Shown here in pieces: positions 20,642-29,573 of a stretch of DNA of 56,945 nucleotides. The translations under genes and the position numbers were made by a program. Each line of letters opens with the position of its first letter. The stretch's first letter is position 1. Source of the DNA: Alphaproteobacteria bacterium (GTDB lineage Bacteria; Pseudomonadota; Alphaproteobacteria; SMXS01); NCBI GenBank assembly GCA_016124315.1, contig WGNW01000091.1, positions 1-56,945 on the forward strand, given 5' to 3'. Below the pieces are notes generated by a model that did no database searches, was not told where the DNA came from, and saw nothing but the letters and a program-made list of their open reading frames with translations.

Positions 20642-21676
20642 CTACCAGGTGCGCGAGGCCGCCTCACTCGGCGGCGGCCGGCTCCTCGTCCGGGAGCGGC
20701 CCAGCAGCGACCGGATGCGCTCGGCTTCCTCTCCGCACTCGTCGGCGAAGCTGCCGTAGCGCCCTGCCGCCTGGATCTGCTGCCGCTCCCGCGCCTGGTC
20801 CGCCAGCTGGTGCAGCATCCTCGTCTTTTCGCGCAGCGCCCGGAAGGCGGCCCAAAGGGCACGGTCCACCTCGGAGGATTGCGCGTCGGCGAGGGAGTGT
20901 TCCGAATAGGCGTGGCCGACATGGCAGCGGAATCGCGTCCCGTTGTTGCCGTCGTAGCGCCAGAGGACACCGCCGCAATCGGGACAGCTGAACTCCGACG
21001 GCTGGCCCAGCCGGAACTCGTTGTCGATGGTCGTGACCGCATTGGCGGACATGCCGGCTTCGAGGCGGATGTCGGGCGGCACCGGCTGCATCTGCGGGGC
21101 GGGTTGGCGGACCAGTTCGCACAGCAACGGGCCGATGCGGCTGGCCGGCAGGATGTAGTCCACGTCGGTGTGTTCGATGGCGTTGCCCGGCATGTCGGGG
21201 TAGTCCGCGTCGTCCGGGTGCTGGACGACGGCGAGGCCGCCGCATCTCTTGACCGCCCGGAGGCCGGAGGTGCCGTCGTCCAGATAGCCCGAGAGGACGA
21301 TGCCGACGACCCGTCCCGCGTGATTGGCTGCCGCCGACCTGAACATCGGGTCGACGGCCGGACGGGAGCCGTTCTCGCGTGGGCCGCGCCTGAGCAGGAT
21401 CTCCTCGCGGCCGACCAGAAGGTGATGTTCGGGCGGTGCGAAGTAGACGTGCCCCCGCCGGAAGGGAATGCCGTCCTCGGCCTCAACACAGGTCAGCGGA
21501 CCGCAGGTGAGGCCGACGTAATTGCGCGGCAGGCCGGCTTGCGGTGGCAGGTGCCGGGTGACGAACACCGTGGCGGAGAAGCCCGGCGGCAGCCCCTCCA
21601 GCACCACCTGCAGCGCCTTACCGGCGCCGGCGGAGCCGCCGATTACCACAACGTCGCGCAGGGCCGGGTCTATCAT
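20642..21676 (-). CDS. cheB: CheB-type protein-glutamate methylesterase without receiver domain
   Basis: 344 aa. Residues ~8-190 are the CheB catalytic domain: Ser in VVIGGSAGAGKAL, His in VTRHLPP and Asp in VLSGYLDDGTSGL. The N-terminal receiver domain of chemotaxis CheB is absent. The C-terminal ~150 residues contain a CPDCGG…FRCHVGHAYS zinc-ribbon-like motif and a helical tail. It is divergent from the large CheB/CheR hybrid kinase 98 bp away and likely shares its signalling role. The start lacks a well-spaced ribosome site. Confidence 0.88.
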   Translation of the reverse strand: MIDPALRDVVVIGGSAGAGKALQVVLEGLPPGFSATVFVTRHLPPQAGLPRNYVGLTCGPLTCVEAEDGIPFRRGHVYFAPPEHHLLVGREEILLRRGPRENGSRPAVDPMFRSAAANHAGRVVGIVLSGYLDDGTSGLRAVKRCGGLAVVQHPDDADYPDMPGNAIEHTDVDYILPASRIGPLLCELVRQPAPQMQPVPPDIRLEAGMSANAVTTIDNEFRLGQPSEFSCPDCGGVLWRYDGNNGTRFRCHVGHAYSEHSLADAQSSEVDRALWAAFRALREKTRMLHQLADQARERQQIQAAGRYGSFADECGEEAERIRSLLGRSRTRSRPPPSEAASRTW

Positions 21677-21773
21677 CCTGAAGGAACGCGCCGACTCTTC
21701 ACAGGTTCCTCCCCCCGCACGCCGTGTGATATCAGTGAAGACCGGAGGGGCCGACGTATCAGGGAGCCATTTC

Positions 21774-24700
21774 TTGGCAGGAGCAAAATCTCCGGGGGGA
21801 AAAGGCAGACCGAAGACTGCGGCCGCGGCAGAGAGCCAGAAGAGAACGCCGATCATCGGCATCGGTGCCTCGGCGGGAGGCATGGAGGCGTTGACCGACT
21901 TCCTGCATGCGATGCCGGCGGATTCCGGCGCGTGCGTCGTCTTCGTCCAGCACCTCGATCCCCATCACGAGAGCGTCCTGGACGAGTTGCTGCGGCGGCA
22001 CACGGACATGAAGGTGCTGCAGGCTAGCGAGAACCTGGTGCCCGAGCCGAACTCCGTGGTGCTCATCCCCCCCAATAGCACGCTCACCTATGGCGGCGGC
22101 GCGCTGCATCTGCAGGTGCCGGCACCGCCCCGCCAGCACCGCACGCCGATCGACACCTTCTTCCAGTCCCTGGCGATGGCGGAGGAGGACGCCGCCATTT
22201 GCGTCCTGCTCTCCGGAACGGGCAGCGACGGTTCCCACGGACTGGGGCTGGTGAAGGAAGCCGGCGGGCTGACCGTGGTGCAGGCGCCGGCCACGGCCAA
22301 GTACGACAGCATGCCCCGGGCCGCCATGGCCACCGGTCTGGTGGACTACGAGCTCGCGCCGGCCGACATGCCGGCGGTGCTGATGGAGCACCTGCAGAAG
22401 TTGAGGATCCTTCGGGACGAGGGCGGCCTGAAGCGGCTCAAGGAGCAGATGACCAGCGACCTCTCGAAGATCTGCGCCATCCTCGGCACCCGGACGGGGC
22501 ACGATTTTCGCGGCTACAAGGAGGCGACGCTGCTCCGGCGCATCCATCGCCGGATGCAGGTGCTCAAGATCGCCGGGTCGGGCGACTATGTGGACCGGCT
22601 GAGGTCGGATCCCGCCGAGGTCGGCAAGCTGTTCCGGGAACTGCTGATCTCCGTTACCGGCTTTTTCCGGGACATGGCGGCCTTCGACGCGCTGACGGAG
22701 CTGGCGCTCGGTCCGCTCCTCGTCGACAGGGGTGGCGAGACGCTGCGCATCTGGGTGCCGGCCTGCGCCACCGGCGAGGAAGCCTACACGCTGGCCATGA
22801 TCCTGCACCACCGGGCCGAGCTCGCGTCGCGCCGCCTGAAGGTGCAGCTGTTCGCGACGGATATCGACGAACCCGCGCTGGAGGTGGCGCGGCGGGGCTG
22901 CTATCCCGCCGCCGCGGTCGCCCGCGTGCCCGAGCCGTACCTGTCCCGCTACTTCCGCCAGGACGGAAGCGAGTTCCGGGTCGCGGACGAACTCCGGGAG
23001 ATGTGCATCTTCTCCACCCAGAGCGTGATCAAGGATCCTCCGTTCAGCCGGCTCGATCTGCTCTCGTGCCGGAACCTGATGATCTATCTGAACGCGGAGA
23101 TGCAGAACCGGCTCGTGCCGGTCTTCCATTACGCGCTCCGGACGGGCGGCGTGCTCTTCCTGGGGCCGTCGGAGAACATCACCAAGTACCAGAAGCTGTT
23201 CGAGACCCTCGACGGCAAGTGGCGCATCTTCCGGCGCAAGGACGCGGACGGCCGTCCTGCCTCGCTGTTTCCGTTCCGCGCAAATTTCACGGCGCAGGAG
23301 CCGCCAGGCCGGGAGCGGCTGGCGGGCGGGCGGGCCGAGCACAGCGCTTCGTCCGTCGTCGCCCAGGCGGAACGTCTCGTCCTCGACCGCCTCGGCCCGG
23401 CGTACGCGGTGATTTCGCGGGATAGGGAAGTGCTTTATACCGGCGGACCCATCGAACGCTATCTGGCTGTCCCGAGAGGCGCGAGCACCCAGGAACTGCT
23501 TTCGATGACGAAGCAGGAACTCCGGCTGGACGTCCGCGCCGTCATCCACCGGGCATTCATCGAGCGGGAAAAGCCGGTCCGCCAGACCGTCGTCTTCGCC
23601 GAGGACGGAAGATGGACCAGGCTGCGGCTCGAGTGCCTCCCGCTTGGCACCGACGGGGCCCGGGAGGCCCACGTCCTCGCATTCCACGACTGCGGCCGCG
23701 TGGATCCGGGCGACGCCGCCCAGCGGACGGGAACGGATGCCAGCGTGGACGCGCTGGAGCGGGAGCTGGTGGCGACCAGGGAATACCTGCAGACGACCAC
23801 CGAGGAACTCGAATCCTCCAACGAGGAGCTCAAGTCGGCCAACGAAGAGCTGATGTCGATGAACGAGGAACTGCAGAGCTCGAACGAGGAACTCGAGACC
23901 TCCAAGGAGGAACTCCAGTCGGTCAACGAGGAGCTGGAGACCGTCAACGCCGAGTTGCTCGCGAAGGTCGACGAGGTCACCCGGGGCAGCAGCGATTTGC
24001 AGAACCTGCTGGAGAGCACGCAGATCGCCACCCTGTTCCTCGACCGCACGTTGCGGGTGCGCCGCTTCACGCCCATGGCGAAGGAACTGTTCCATCTCAT
24101 CGACCAGGACGTCGGCCGCTCCATCGCCGACATCATGTCCCGGATCGAAGAGGAAGACATGGAAGACGTCTTCCAGCAGGCCCTGGCGGCCCAGCTTGCC
24201 GTCGAAAGGCGGGTCCGGCTGCGCGGAGGCGAAAACGGCCGCGTCTTCATCATGCGCATCCTGCCCTACAAGACCCTGACAGGCCTTATCGACGGGATCG
24301 TCGCGACCTTCGTGGACGTGACCGACCTGGACGCGGCAGAGGGCGCCGCCAAGCGGCGGGCCGAACAGCAGGACTTCATCTCGGTAGTGACGGGCTCCAT
24401 CCTGCGCGGCGAACGGACGTCGGCGATCGTGGCGAGCGCCCCGAGCCGCATCGCCGCGCTGATGCGCGCCGATTTCGTCAAGCTGCTTCGCAAGCTGCCG
24501 GGCCGGGACGATTTCGAACTGATCGGCGGCTTCGGCTTCTCCGAAGCGGTGGGGACACTGGTCCCCGGAAGCGTCGACAGCCAGGCCGGCTTTGCATTGC
24601 GGACCGGCGAGCCGGTGATCGTGGAGGATCTGCGCGAGGAAACCCGGTTCGTGCCGCCTGAACTGCTGACGCGCAACGGTGTGCGCAGCGGCATCACCGT

Positions 24701-25877
24701 CGTCGTGGCCGGACCGGAAGGCGACTGGGGCGTGGTCGGCGCCCATTCAAGTCATGAGCGATCGTTCAGCCGCGACGACATCAACTTCATCCAGTCCTTC
24801 GCCAACGTCCTGTCGGCGGGACTTCAGGGGGAGGCGTCGGTCCGGGCACTCGAGGAAAGTGAAGAGCGGCTGGCCTCGGCGCTCGCCGCCGGCCAGCTCG
24901 GCGTCCATGATTTCGATCCGGCGAGCGGCTACGTCAAATGGGACGAGCGCATCTACCGGCTCTGGGGCGTTCCCGAGGATCAGCCGGTGACCTACGAGAC
25001 GTTCCTTTCCGGCGTGCATCCGGACGACCGCCCGGTGGTCCAGCGCGCGGTGGACGCGGCTGTCGATCCGGCAGGCGACGGCAGCTACGAAAGCGTGTTC
25101 CGGGTGATCAACGCCACCGACGGCGGCGTCCGATGGATCAGGGCGGACGGCAAGGTGACCTTCGAGAACGGCGCGGCGGCCCGTCTCGTCGGCACCGTCA
25201 TGGACATCACCGAGAAGCGCCGCGCCGAGGAACACGTCCAGATGCTCATGCGGGAAGTGAACCACCGCGCCAAGAACCTGCTCGCGGTGGTGCAGGCGAT
25301 CGCGAGGCAGACGGCCAAGGCCTCCAGTCCCGGCGAGTTCGCGCGCATCCTCGGCCAGCGGCTTCAGGGGCTGGCTGCGGCGCAGGATCTGATCATCCGG
25401 GGCGACTGGCGGGCCGTCGCCATGTCCGAACTGGCGAAGTCCCAGATCAGCCATCTGGGGGAACGGAGCCACGCCCGCGTCCGGATGGAAGGCGAAAGGG
25501 TGCTGCTGACGACGGAGGCGGCGCAAGGGATCGGGCTCGCGTTGCACGAGCTGGCGACCAATGCGGTAAAGTACGGGGCGCTGTCGAACGAGACGGGCCA
25601 GGTCACGCTGCGCTGGGCGCTCGAAGGCGACCGTTTCGTCATCTCCTGGGACGAACAGGGCGGTCCTGCCGTGAAACCTCCCGTGCGGCGCGGCTTCGGG
25701 ACGACCGTGGTCGAACGGATGGCCGCCAGCGCGGTCCGGGGCGAGGTCGAGCTGGAGTTTCCGCCCGAGGGCCTGCGCTGGCATCTCAGCGCGCCCGCCG
25801 CCGAGGTGATCTACGAACCGTCGGCCGGCACGGGCCCGCGCCAGGTGGACCACGAAGCCGCCGACGGCACGTCCTGA
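21774..25877 (+). CDS. CheB-CheR-PAS-GAF-PAS-HWE hybrid sensor histidine kinase
   Basis: 1367 aa from a TTG start (GGGAG eight bases upstream; an earlier GTG at 21735 is possible). Domains: CheB methylesterase (~25-205; IGIGASAGGMEAL, LSGTGSDGSHGL), CheR methyltransferase (~220-490; VPACATGEEAYTLAM, LLSCRNLMIYL), coiled coil with EELESSNEELKSANEEL repeats (~660-732), PAS (~740-850), GAF (~870-1020), PAS (~1030-1150) and an HWE kinase with the phospho-His in MREVNHRAKNLL (~1164). There is no membrane segment. Cytoplasmic multi-input sensor that probably signals to the response regulator immediately downstream (TGATG overlap). Confidence 0.93.
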   Translation: MAGAKSPGGKGRPKTAAAAESQKRTPIIGIGASAGGMEALTDFLHAMPADSGACVVFVQHLDPHHESVLDELLRRHTDMKVLQASENLVPEPNSVVLIPPNSTLTYGGGALHLQVPAPPRQHRTPIDTFFQSLAMAEEDAAICVLLSGTGSDGSHGLGLVKEAGGLTVVQAPATAKYDSMPRAAMATGLVDYELAPADMPAVLMEHLQKLRILRDEGGLKRLKEQMTSDLSKICAILGTRTGHDFRGYKEATLLRRIHRRMQVLKIAGSGDYVDRLRSDPAEVGKLFRELLISVTGFFRDMAAFDALTELALGPLLVDRGGETLRIWVPACATGEEAYTLAMILHHRAELASRRLKVQLFATDIDEPALEVARRGCYPAAAVARVPEPYLSRYFRQDGSEFRVADELREMCIFSTQSVIKDPPFSRLDLLSCRNLMIYLNAEMQNRLVPVFHYALRTGGVLFLGPSENITKYQKLFETLDGKWRIFRRKDADGRPASLFPFRANFTAQEPPGRERLAGGRAEHSASSVVAQAERLVLDRLGPAYAVISRDREVLYTGGPIERYLAVPRGASTQELLSMTKQELRLDVRAVIHRAFIEREKPVRQTVVFAEDGRWTRLRLECLPLGTDGAREAHVLAFHDCGRVDPGDAAQRTGTDASVDALERELVATREYLQTTTEELESSNEELKSANEELMSMNEELQSSNEELETSKEELQSVNEELETVNAELLAKVDEVTRGSSDLQNLLESTQIATLFLDRTLRVRRFTPMAKELFHLIDQDVGRSIADIMSRIEEEDMEDVFQQALAAQLAVERRVRLRGGENGRVFIMRILPYKTLTGLIDGIVATFVDVTDLDAAEGAAKRRAEQQDFISVVTGSILRGERTSAIVASAPSRIAALMRADFVKLLRKLPGRDDFELIGGFGFSEAVGTLVPGSVDSQAGFALRTGEPVIVEDLREETRFVPPELLTRNGVRSGITVVVAGPEGDWGVVGAHSSHERSFSRDDINFIQSFANVLSAGLQGEASVRALEESEERLASALAAGQLGVHDFDPASGYVKWDERIYRLWGVPEDQPVTYETFLSGVHPDDRPVVQRAVDAAVDPAGDGSYESVFRVINATDGGVRWIRADGKVTFENGAAARLVGTVMDITEKRRAEEHVQMLMREVNHRAKNLLAVVQAIARQTAKASSPGEFARILGQRLQGLAAAQDLIIRGDWRAVAMSELAKSQISHLGERSHARVRMEGERVLLTTEAAQGIGLALHELATNAVKYGALSNETGQVTLRWALEGDRFVISWDEQGGPAVKPPVRRGFGTTVVERMAASAVRGEVELEFPPEGLRWHLSAPAAEVIYEPSAGTGPRQVDHEAADGTS

Positions 25878-26233
25878 TGCGCAGGGTGCTGATCGTGGAG
25901 GACGAGGCGCTGGTGGCGCTCGAAATCGAGGAGGCGCTGACCGATGCCGGCTTCGCCGTGGCCGGCGTCTTCGGCAGCACCGAGGACGCGCTCGGGTTTC
26001 TGAAGGACGGCAGCGCCGACGTCGCCGTGCTCGACGCCAATCTCCGCGGCAGAAGCGTTGCTCCCGTGGCGGAGCGGCTCGGCGAACTCCGGATTCCCTT
26101 CGTCGCGATTTCCGGCTATTCGGCGGATCAGCTGGGTCCCTGGCTGGGCGGCGCGCCGCTGCTGGGCAAACCCTTCGACGAAGAGCGGCTGGTCGCCGAG
26201 GTCGCCCGCGCCGCACGGGCCGGTTCGGGTTGA
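25877..26233 (+). CDS. Single-domain response regulator
   Basis: 118 aa receiver: acidic EDEAL near the N-terminus, phospho-acceptor Asp in VAVLDANLRG (~residue 53), Ser in AISGYS and Lys in LGKPFDEE. No output domain. It overlaps the hybrid kinase stop (TGATG) and is its presumed partner. HWE kinases often pair with such stand-alone receivers to pass phosphate to other proteins. Confidence 0.93.
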   Translation: MRRVLIVEDEALVALEIEEALTDAGFAVAGVFGSTEDALGFLKDGSADVAVLDANLRGRSVAPVAERLGELRIPFVAISGYSADQLGPWLGGAPLLGKPFDEERLVAEVARAARAGSG

Positions 26234-26424
26234 GCGCAACCGCCGGGCGAGCGGCTGCGCCGGCTGCCGCCGACGTCCCCCCGGACTGACAGGCGGGAGA
26301 CTTCTGTCCGTCCCCGTCTTCCTCAACGAGCCGGTGCCTCGGAACGGCGCGTGCTGCTACAGTGGGCGTCGGCGGCCGCCTTCCCGGGCACCGCCGGCCG
26401 AAACGCGCATCGGGAAAGGACCAC

Positions 26425-28692
26425 ATGAAGGAACCGGCTGGGCAAGACCCCGAGGCAGCACCGGCCCCGGCGGGCGGGTTCTCCTGGCGGACCCTGCTGG
26501 GAAGGCTGTTCGAGCCGTCGCCCGACGGCAAGTTCGGCACCTTCGCCGGCGTGTTCACGCCCAACGTCCTCACCATCCTCGGCGTCATCATGTTCCTGCG
26601 CTTCGGCCAGGTGGTGGGGCAGTCGGGCGTGCGAGAGGCGCTGATCGTGGTCTTGCTGGCCACCGCCATTTCCACGCTCACCGCGTTTTCGCTGGCGGCG
26701 GTCGCCACCAACACCAGGGTGAAGGGCGGCGGCGCCTACTACCTGATCAGCCGCAGCCTGGGCATGGAGTTCGGCGGCGCCATCGCCATCGTGTTCTACC
26801 TGGCGCAGGCCATCGCCACGGCGATGTACATCATCGGCTTCACCGAGGCGTTCCGGGCGGCGTTCCCGTCGGCGGCGTGGTCTCCCGCGCTCGTCGGCAC
26901 GGTCACCAACGCGGCCGTGTTCGTCAGCGTGTTCGTGGGCGCCCACTGGGCGATCCGGGTGCAGTACGCCATCCTGGCGGTGCTGGGGCTGTCGCTGCTG
27001 GCGTTCTATGTCGGCGCCGGGTTGAATTTCTCGCCGGCGGTATTCGCCGGCAACCTGGGCTCCCACTACTACGTCAACGAGAGCTTCTTCACCATGTTCG
27101 CCCTGTTCTTCCCGGCGGTCACCGGGATCATGGCGGGGGCGAACATGTCGGGCGACCTGCGCGAGCCGGCCAAGTCGATCCCGGTCGGTACATTCGGGGC
27201 CATCGCCGTCACCACCGTCATCTATGTCAGCATCATCCTGCTGCTGGCGGGCGCGCGGCCGGCGGCCGAACTGATCGACAACAACTTCGTCATGAAGGAC
27301 GTGGCGATCCCCGGCGTGCTGATCATCGCCGGCGTGTTCGCCGCCACCCTCTCGTCGGCGCTGGGCAGCATGATGGGCGCGCCGCGCATCCTGCAGGCGT
27401 TCGCCCGCGACGACGTCTACCGGTCGATTCGCTTCATGGGCCGCGGCTGGGGCCCGAACGACGAGCCGCGGGCGGCCATCGTCCTGACCTTCTTGGTGGC
27501 GGAGGCGGCGGTGCTGCTGGGCGACCTGGACGCCATCGCGCCGATCATCACCATGTTCTTCATCGTCACCTACGGCACGCTCAACCTCGCCTGCTTCTAC
27601 GAGGCCTATTCCCGCAACCCCAGCTACCGCCCGCGCTTCAAGTTCACCCACTGGATGATCAGCCTGGTGGGCGCCGTGGGCTGCGGCGTGGTGATGCTGC
27701 TGATCGCGCCGCTCTGGGCTGCGGCGGCCGCGCTGACCATGTACGGCCTCTACCGCCTGATCGCCCGCTCGGAGATCCGCACCCGCTGGGGCGACGTGAA
27801 GGGTGGCATGGCGTTCGAACAGGCGCGCCGCGCGCTGCTGCGCCTGGAGGAGGAGGGCCGTCACCCGAAGAACTGGCGGCCGATGATCCTGGCGCTGGTG
27901 GGCGGGCGCTCGGGCGGCTACACGGCCGCCGAATTCGGCTACTGGCTGGGCGCCGGCCACGGCGTGCTGACCCTCGGCCAGGTGATCAGCGGCAGCATCG
28001 AGGACCGCCTCCAGCGGGTCCGATTCGCCGAGACCGCCCTGCGCGACGTGATCCGCAAGGAGGGGCTGGCCGCCTTTCCCACGGTGGTGGCCGAGGACGA
28101 CGTGGTCGAGGGCGTCAAGGCGATGCTGCAGACCCACGGCATCGGCGGCATCCGGCCAAACACGGTGGTGCTCGGCTGGCCGGCCGACATCGCCCATGCC
28201 GAGACCTTCGGCGCCCTGGCGCGGCTGGCCCGCCGGCTGGAACGCAGCGTCGTGGTGGTGAAGTGCCGGCTCGGGCATGAGCTCTGGACCGTGCCCATGG
28301 GCGAGATCGAGGTGTGGTGGCGCGACCGCAACCATGGGCCGCTGATGCTGACGCTCGCCCACCTGCTGGCGCAGAACAAGGAGTTCCGCCAGCACACCCT
28401 CAAGGTGATCCAGAGCGTGCCGCACCTCGCCGGCCGCGACAGCGCGCTCGCCTACATGAACGAGATCGTCGGCGGCGCCCGCATCGAGGCGGTGCCGGAA
28501 GCGGTGGTCAGCGCCACCCTGGCCGGCGCGCTGGAGACCCGCCGCCAGCGCTCGGCGATCGCCTTCCTGCCGTTCGAGCCGCCCGAGCCGGGCAGCGAGC
28601 GCGCCTTCCTCGAGGAGTACGAGGCGATGGCGACCCGCGTCCATACCGCCATTCTGGTCTCCAGCGCCGGCGGCATCGACCTGGAAGCCTGA
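26425..28692 (+). CDS. SLC12-like cation-chloride / amino-acid permease family transporter
   Basis: 755 aa, ATG preceded by GGGAAAGGA. About twelve membrane helices in residues ~45-480. Motifs PNVLTILGVIMFLRFGQVVG and AAVATNTRVKGGGAYYLISRSLGMEFGGAI are typical of the NKCC/KCC (SLC12) family. The ~270-residue cytosolic C-terminal domain (RPMILALVGGRSGGYTAAEFGYWLG…; TVVLGWPADIAHAETFGALA) matches the regulatory domain of bacterial homologues. The transported ion is unknown; K+/Cl- symport is typical in the family. Confidence 0.88.
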   Translation: MKEPAGQDPEAAPAPAGGFSWRTLLGRLFEPSPDGKFGTFAGVFTPNVLTILGVIMFLRFGQVVGQSGVREALIVVLLATAISTLTAFSLAAVATNTRVKGGGAYYLISRSLGMEFGGAIAIVFYLAQAIATAMYIIGFTEAFRAAFPSAAWSPALVGTVTNAAVFVSVFVGAHWAIRVQYAILAVLGLSLLAFYVGAGLNFSPAVFAGNLGSHYYVNESFFTMFALFFPAVTGIMAGANMSGDLREPAKSIPVGTFGAIAVTTVIYVSIILLLAGARPAAELIDNNFVMKDVAIPGVLIIAGVFAATLSSALGSMMGAPRILQAFARDDVYRSIRFMGRGWGPNDEPRAAIVLTFLVAEAAVLLGDLDAIAPIITMFFIVTYGTLNLACFYEAYSRNPSYRPRFKFTHWMISLVGAVGCGVVMLLIAPLWAAAAALTMYGLYRLIARSEIRTRWGDVKGGMAFEQARRALLRLEEEGRHPKNWRPMILALVGGRSGGYTAAEFGYWLGAGHGVLTLGQVISGSIEDRLQRVRFAETALRDVIRKEGLAAFPTVVAEDDVVEGVKAMLQTHGIGGIRPNTVVLGWPADIAHAETFGALARLARRLERSVVVVKCRLGHELWTVPMGEIEVWWRDRNHGPLMLTLAHLLAQNKEFRQHTLKVIQSVPHLAGRDSALAYMNEIVGGARIEAVPEAVVSATLAGALETRRQRSAIAFLPFEPPEPGSERAFLEEYEAMATRVHTAILVSSAGGIDLEA

Positions 28693-28726
28693 TCTCCCGC
28701 TAACCCGCTGATCCCGATGGCCTTCA

Positions 28727-28785
28727 GGCGACGTTCACGTCGTCTATGCAACCTTTGCGTCCGAGGCGACGTTATCAGTGCAACC
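28727..28785. repeat. Imperfect direct repeats before the glycine-zipper gene
   Basis: GGCGACGTT occurs at 28727-28735 and 28765-28773, each followed by TGCAACC (28747-28753 and 28779-28785). Possibly a regulator-binding pair. Confidence 0.4.
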
Positions 28786-28835
28786 CGGCCGGCGCCCGTG
28801 CCTGGCGCTGCCGAAAACGCAAGGAGTTACACGTC

Positions 28836-29159
28836 ATGAAGAAAGCGATCCTCACCGGGGTGCTGGCCTTGTGCATGGCGACTCCCGCCCTCGCCGGCGG
28901 TCGGCACCACGACGACGACTACTATTATCGTCATCAATACGAGCATCATCACCGGTATTACCGGCACGATCACGACTATTATCGCCACTGCAAGCGCGAC
29001 AACGGCACCAGTGGCGCCATCGTCGGCGCGGTTGGCGGCGGTCTGGTCGGCAACGCCGTCGCCGGCCATCACGACAAGGCGGTCGGCACCATCCTGGGTG
29101 CGGCCGGCGGCGCGCTGATCGGTCGCGAGCTGGATCGCGGCGACATCAAGTGCCGCTGA
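28836..29159 (+). CDS. Exported glycine-zipper protein with His/Tyr-rich region
   Basis: 107 aa. Signal peptide MKKAILTGVLALCMATPALAGG. A His/Asp/Tyr-rich segment (about residues 23-52, HHDDDYYYRHQYEHHHRYYRHDHDYYRH) likely binds metal. A glycine-zipper double helix (GAIVGAVGGGLVGNAVAGHHDKAVGTILGAAGGALIG) resembles surface-antigen/17-kDa-type membrane-spanning motifs. Terminator follows. Envelope role inferred. Confidence 0.85.
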   Translation: MKKAILTGVLALCMATPALAGGRHHDDDYYYRHQYEHHHRYYRHDHDYYRHCKRDNGTSGAIVGAVGGGLVGNAVAGHHDKAVGTILGAAGGALIGRELDRGDIKCR

Positions 29160-29190
29160 TCGCGGCAGCCTGATCCGCCAGGAAAATCCG

Positions 29191-29224
29191 AGCCCGCCGG
29201 CGCACCGCCGGCGGGCTTTTTCTT
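29191..29224 (+). terminator. Rho-independent terminator
   Basis: AGCCCGCCGGCG (29191-29202) pairs perfectly with CGCCGGCGGGCT (29206-29217), a 12-bp stem with a 3-nt loop, followed by TTTTCTT. It ends the glycine-zipper gene. Confidence 0.92.
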
Positions 29225-29313
29225 GGCCCGGCATCCGCCGTTGATCCCGGTCAATCCCGCCGGCCGGCGCACCCGCTAGGCTCGTGCAGGATCAACGGCC
29301 ACCGGATAGGACC

Positions 29314-29532
29314 ATGCAGCCCCACAAGGAAATCGTGCAGCGCCACGTCGACGCCATGCTGGCGGAGGCCGCAGCGACGAAGATTCCCAGCGACGTGATC
29401 GGCCGGGAGATGCTGGCCCATGTCGTGCGCATCTACCACCTCACGCGCAGCTACGACGACATCGCCAGCGAGCTCCAGTTCGTCGCTGACAATGTGGACC
29501 CGGACACCGAATTCACCTTCATGCGCCCCTGA
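29314..29532 (+). CDS. Hypothetical small protein
   Basis: 72 aa, AGGA just upstream. MQPHKEIVQRHVDAMLAEAAATKIPSDVIGREMLAHVVRIYHLTRSYDDIASELQFVADNVDPDTEFTFMRP is predicted helical with no membrane segment. Similar short helical proteins are common in alphaproteobacteria; none recognised. It lies 41 bp before the sheath-like gene. Confidence 0.65.
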   Translation: MQPHKEIVQRHVDAMLAEAAATKIPSDVIGREMLAHVVRIYHLTRSYDDIASELQFVADNVDPDTEFTFMRP

Positions 29533-29573
29533 AAATCTGGCGGGCGGCCGGCCGACGCGCTTAAATCCTGTGC

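Noticed and set aside
21759..24746. 995-aa open frame on the minus strand
   Set aside because: It lies antisense to the CheB/CheR/PAS kinase gene, has no recognisable domain and His/Arg/Gly-rich composition typical of the reverse frame of high-GC coding DNA.
26323..28644. 773-aa open frame on the minus strand
   Set aside because: Antisense shadow of the SLC12-like transporter; low-complexity Ala/Gly/His/Gln/Arg content and no motif.
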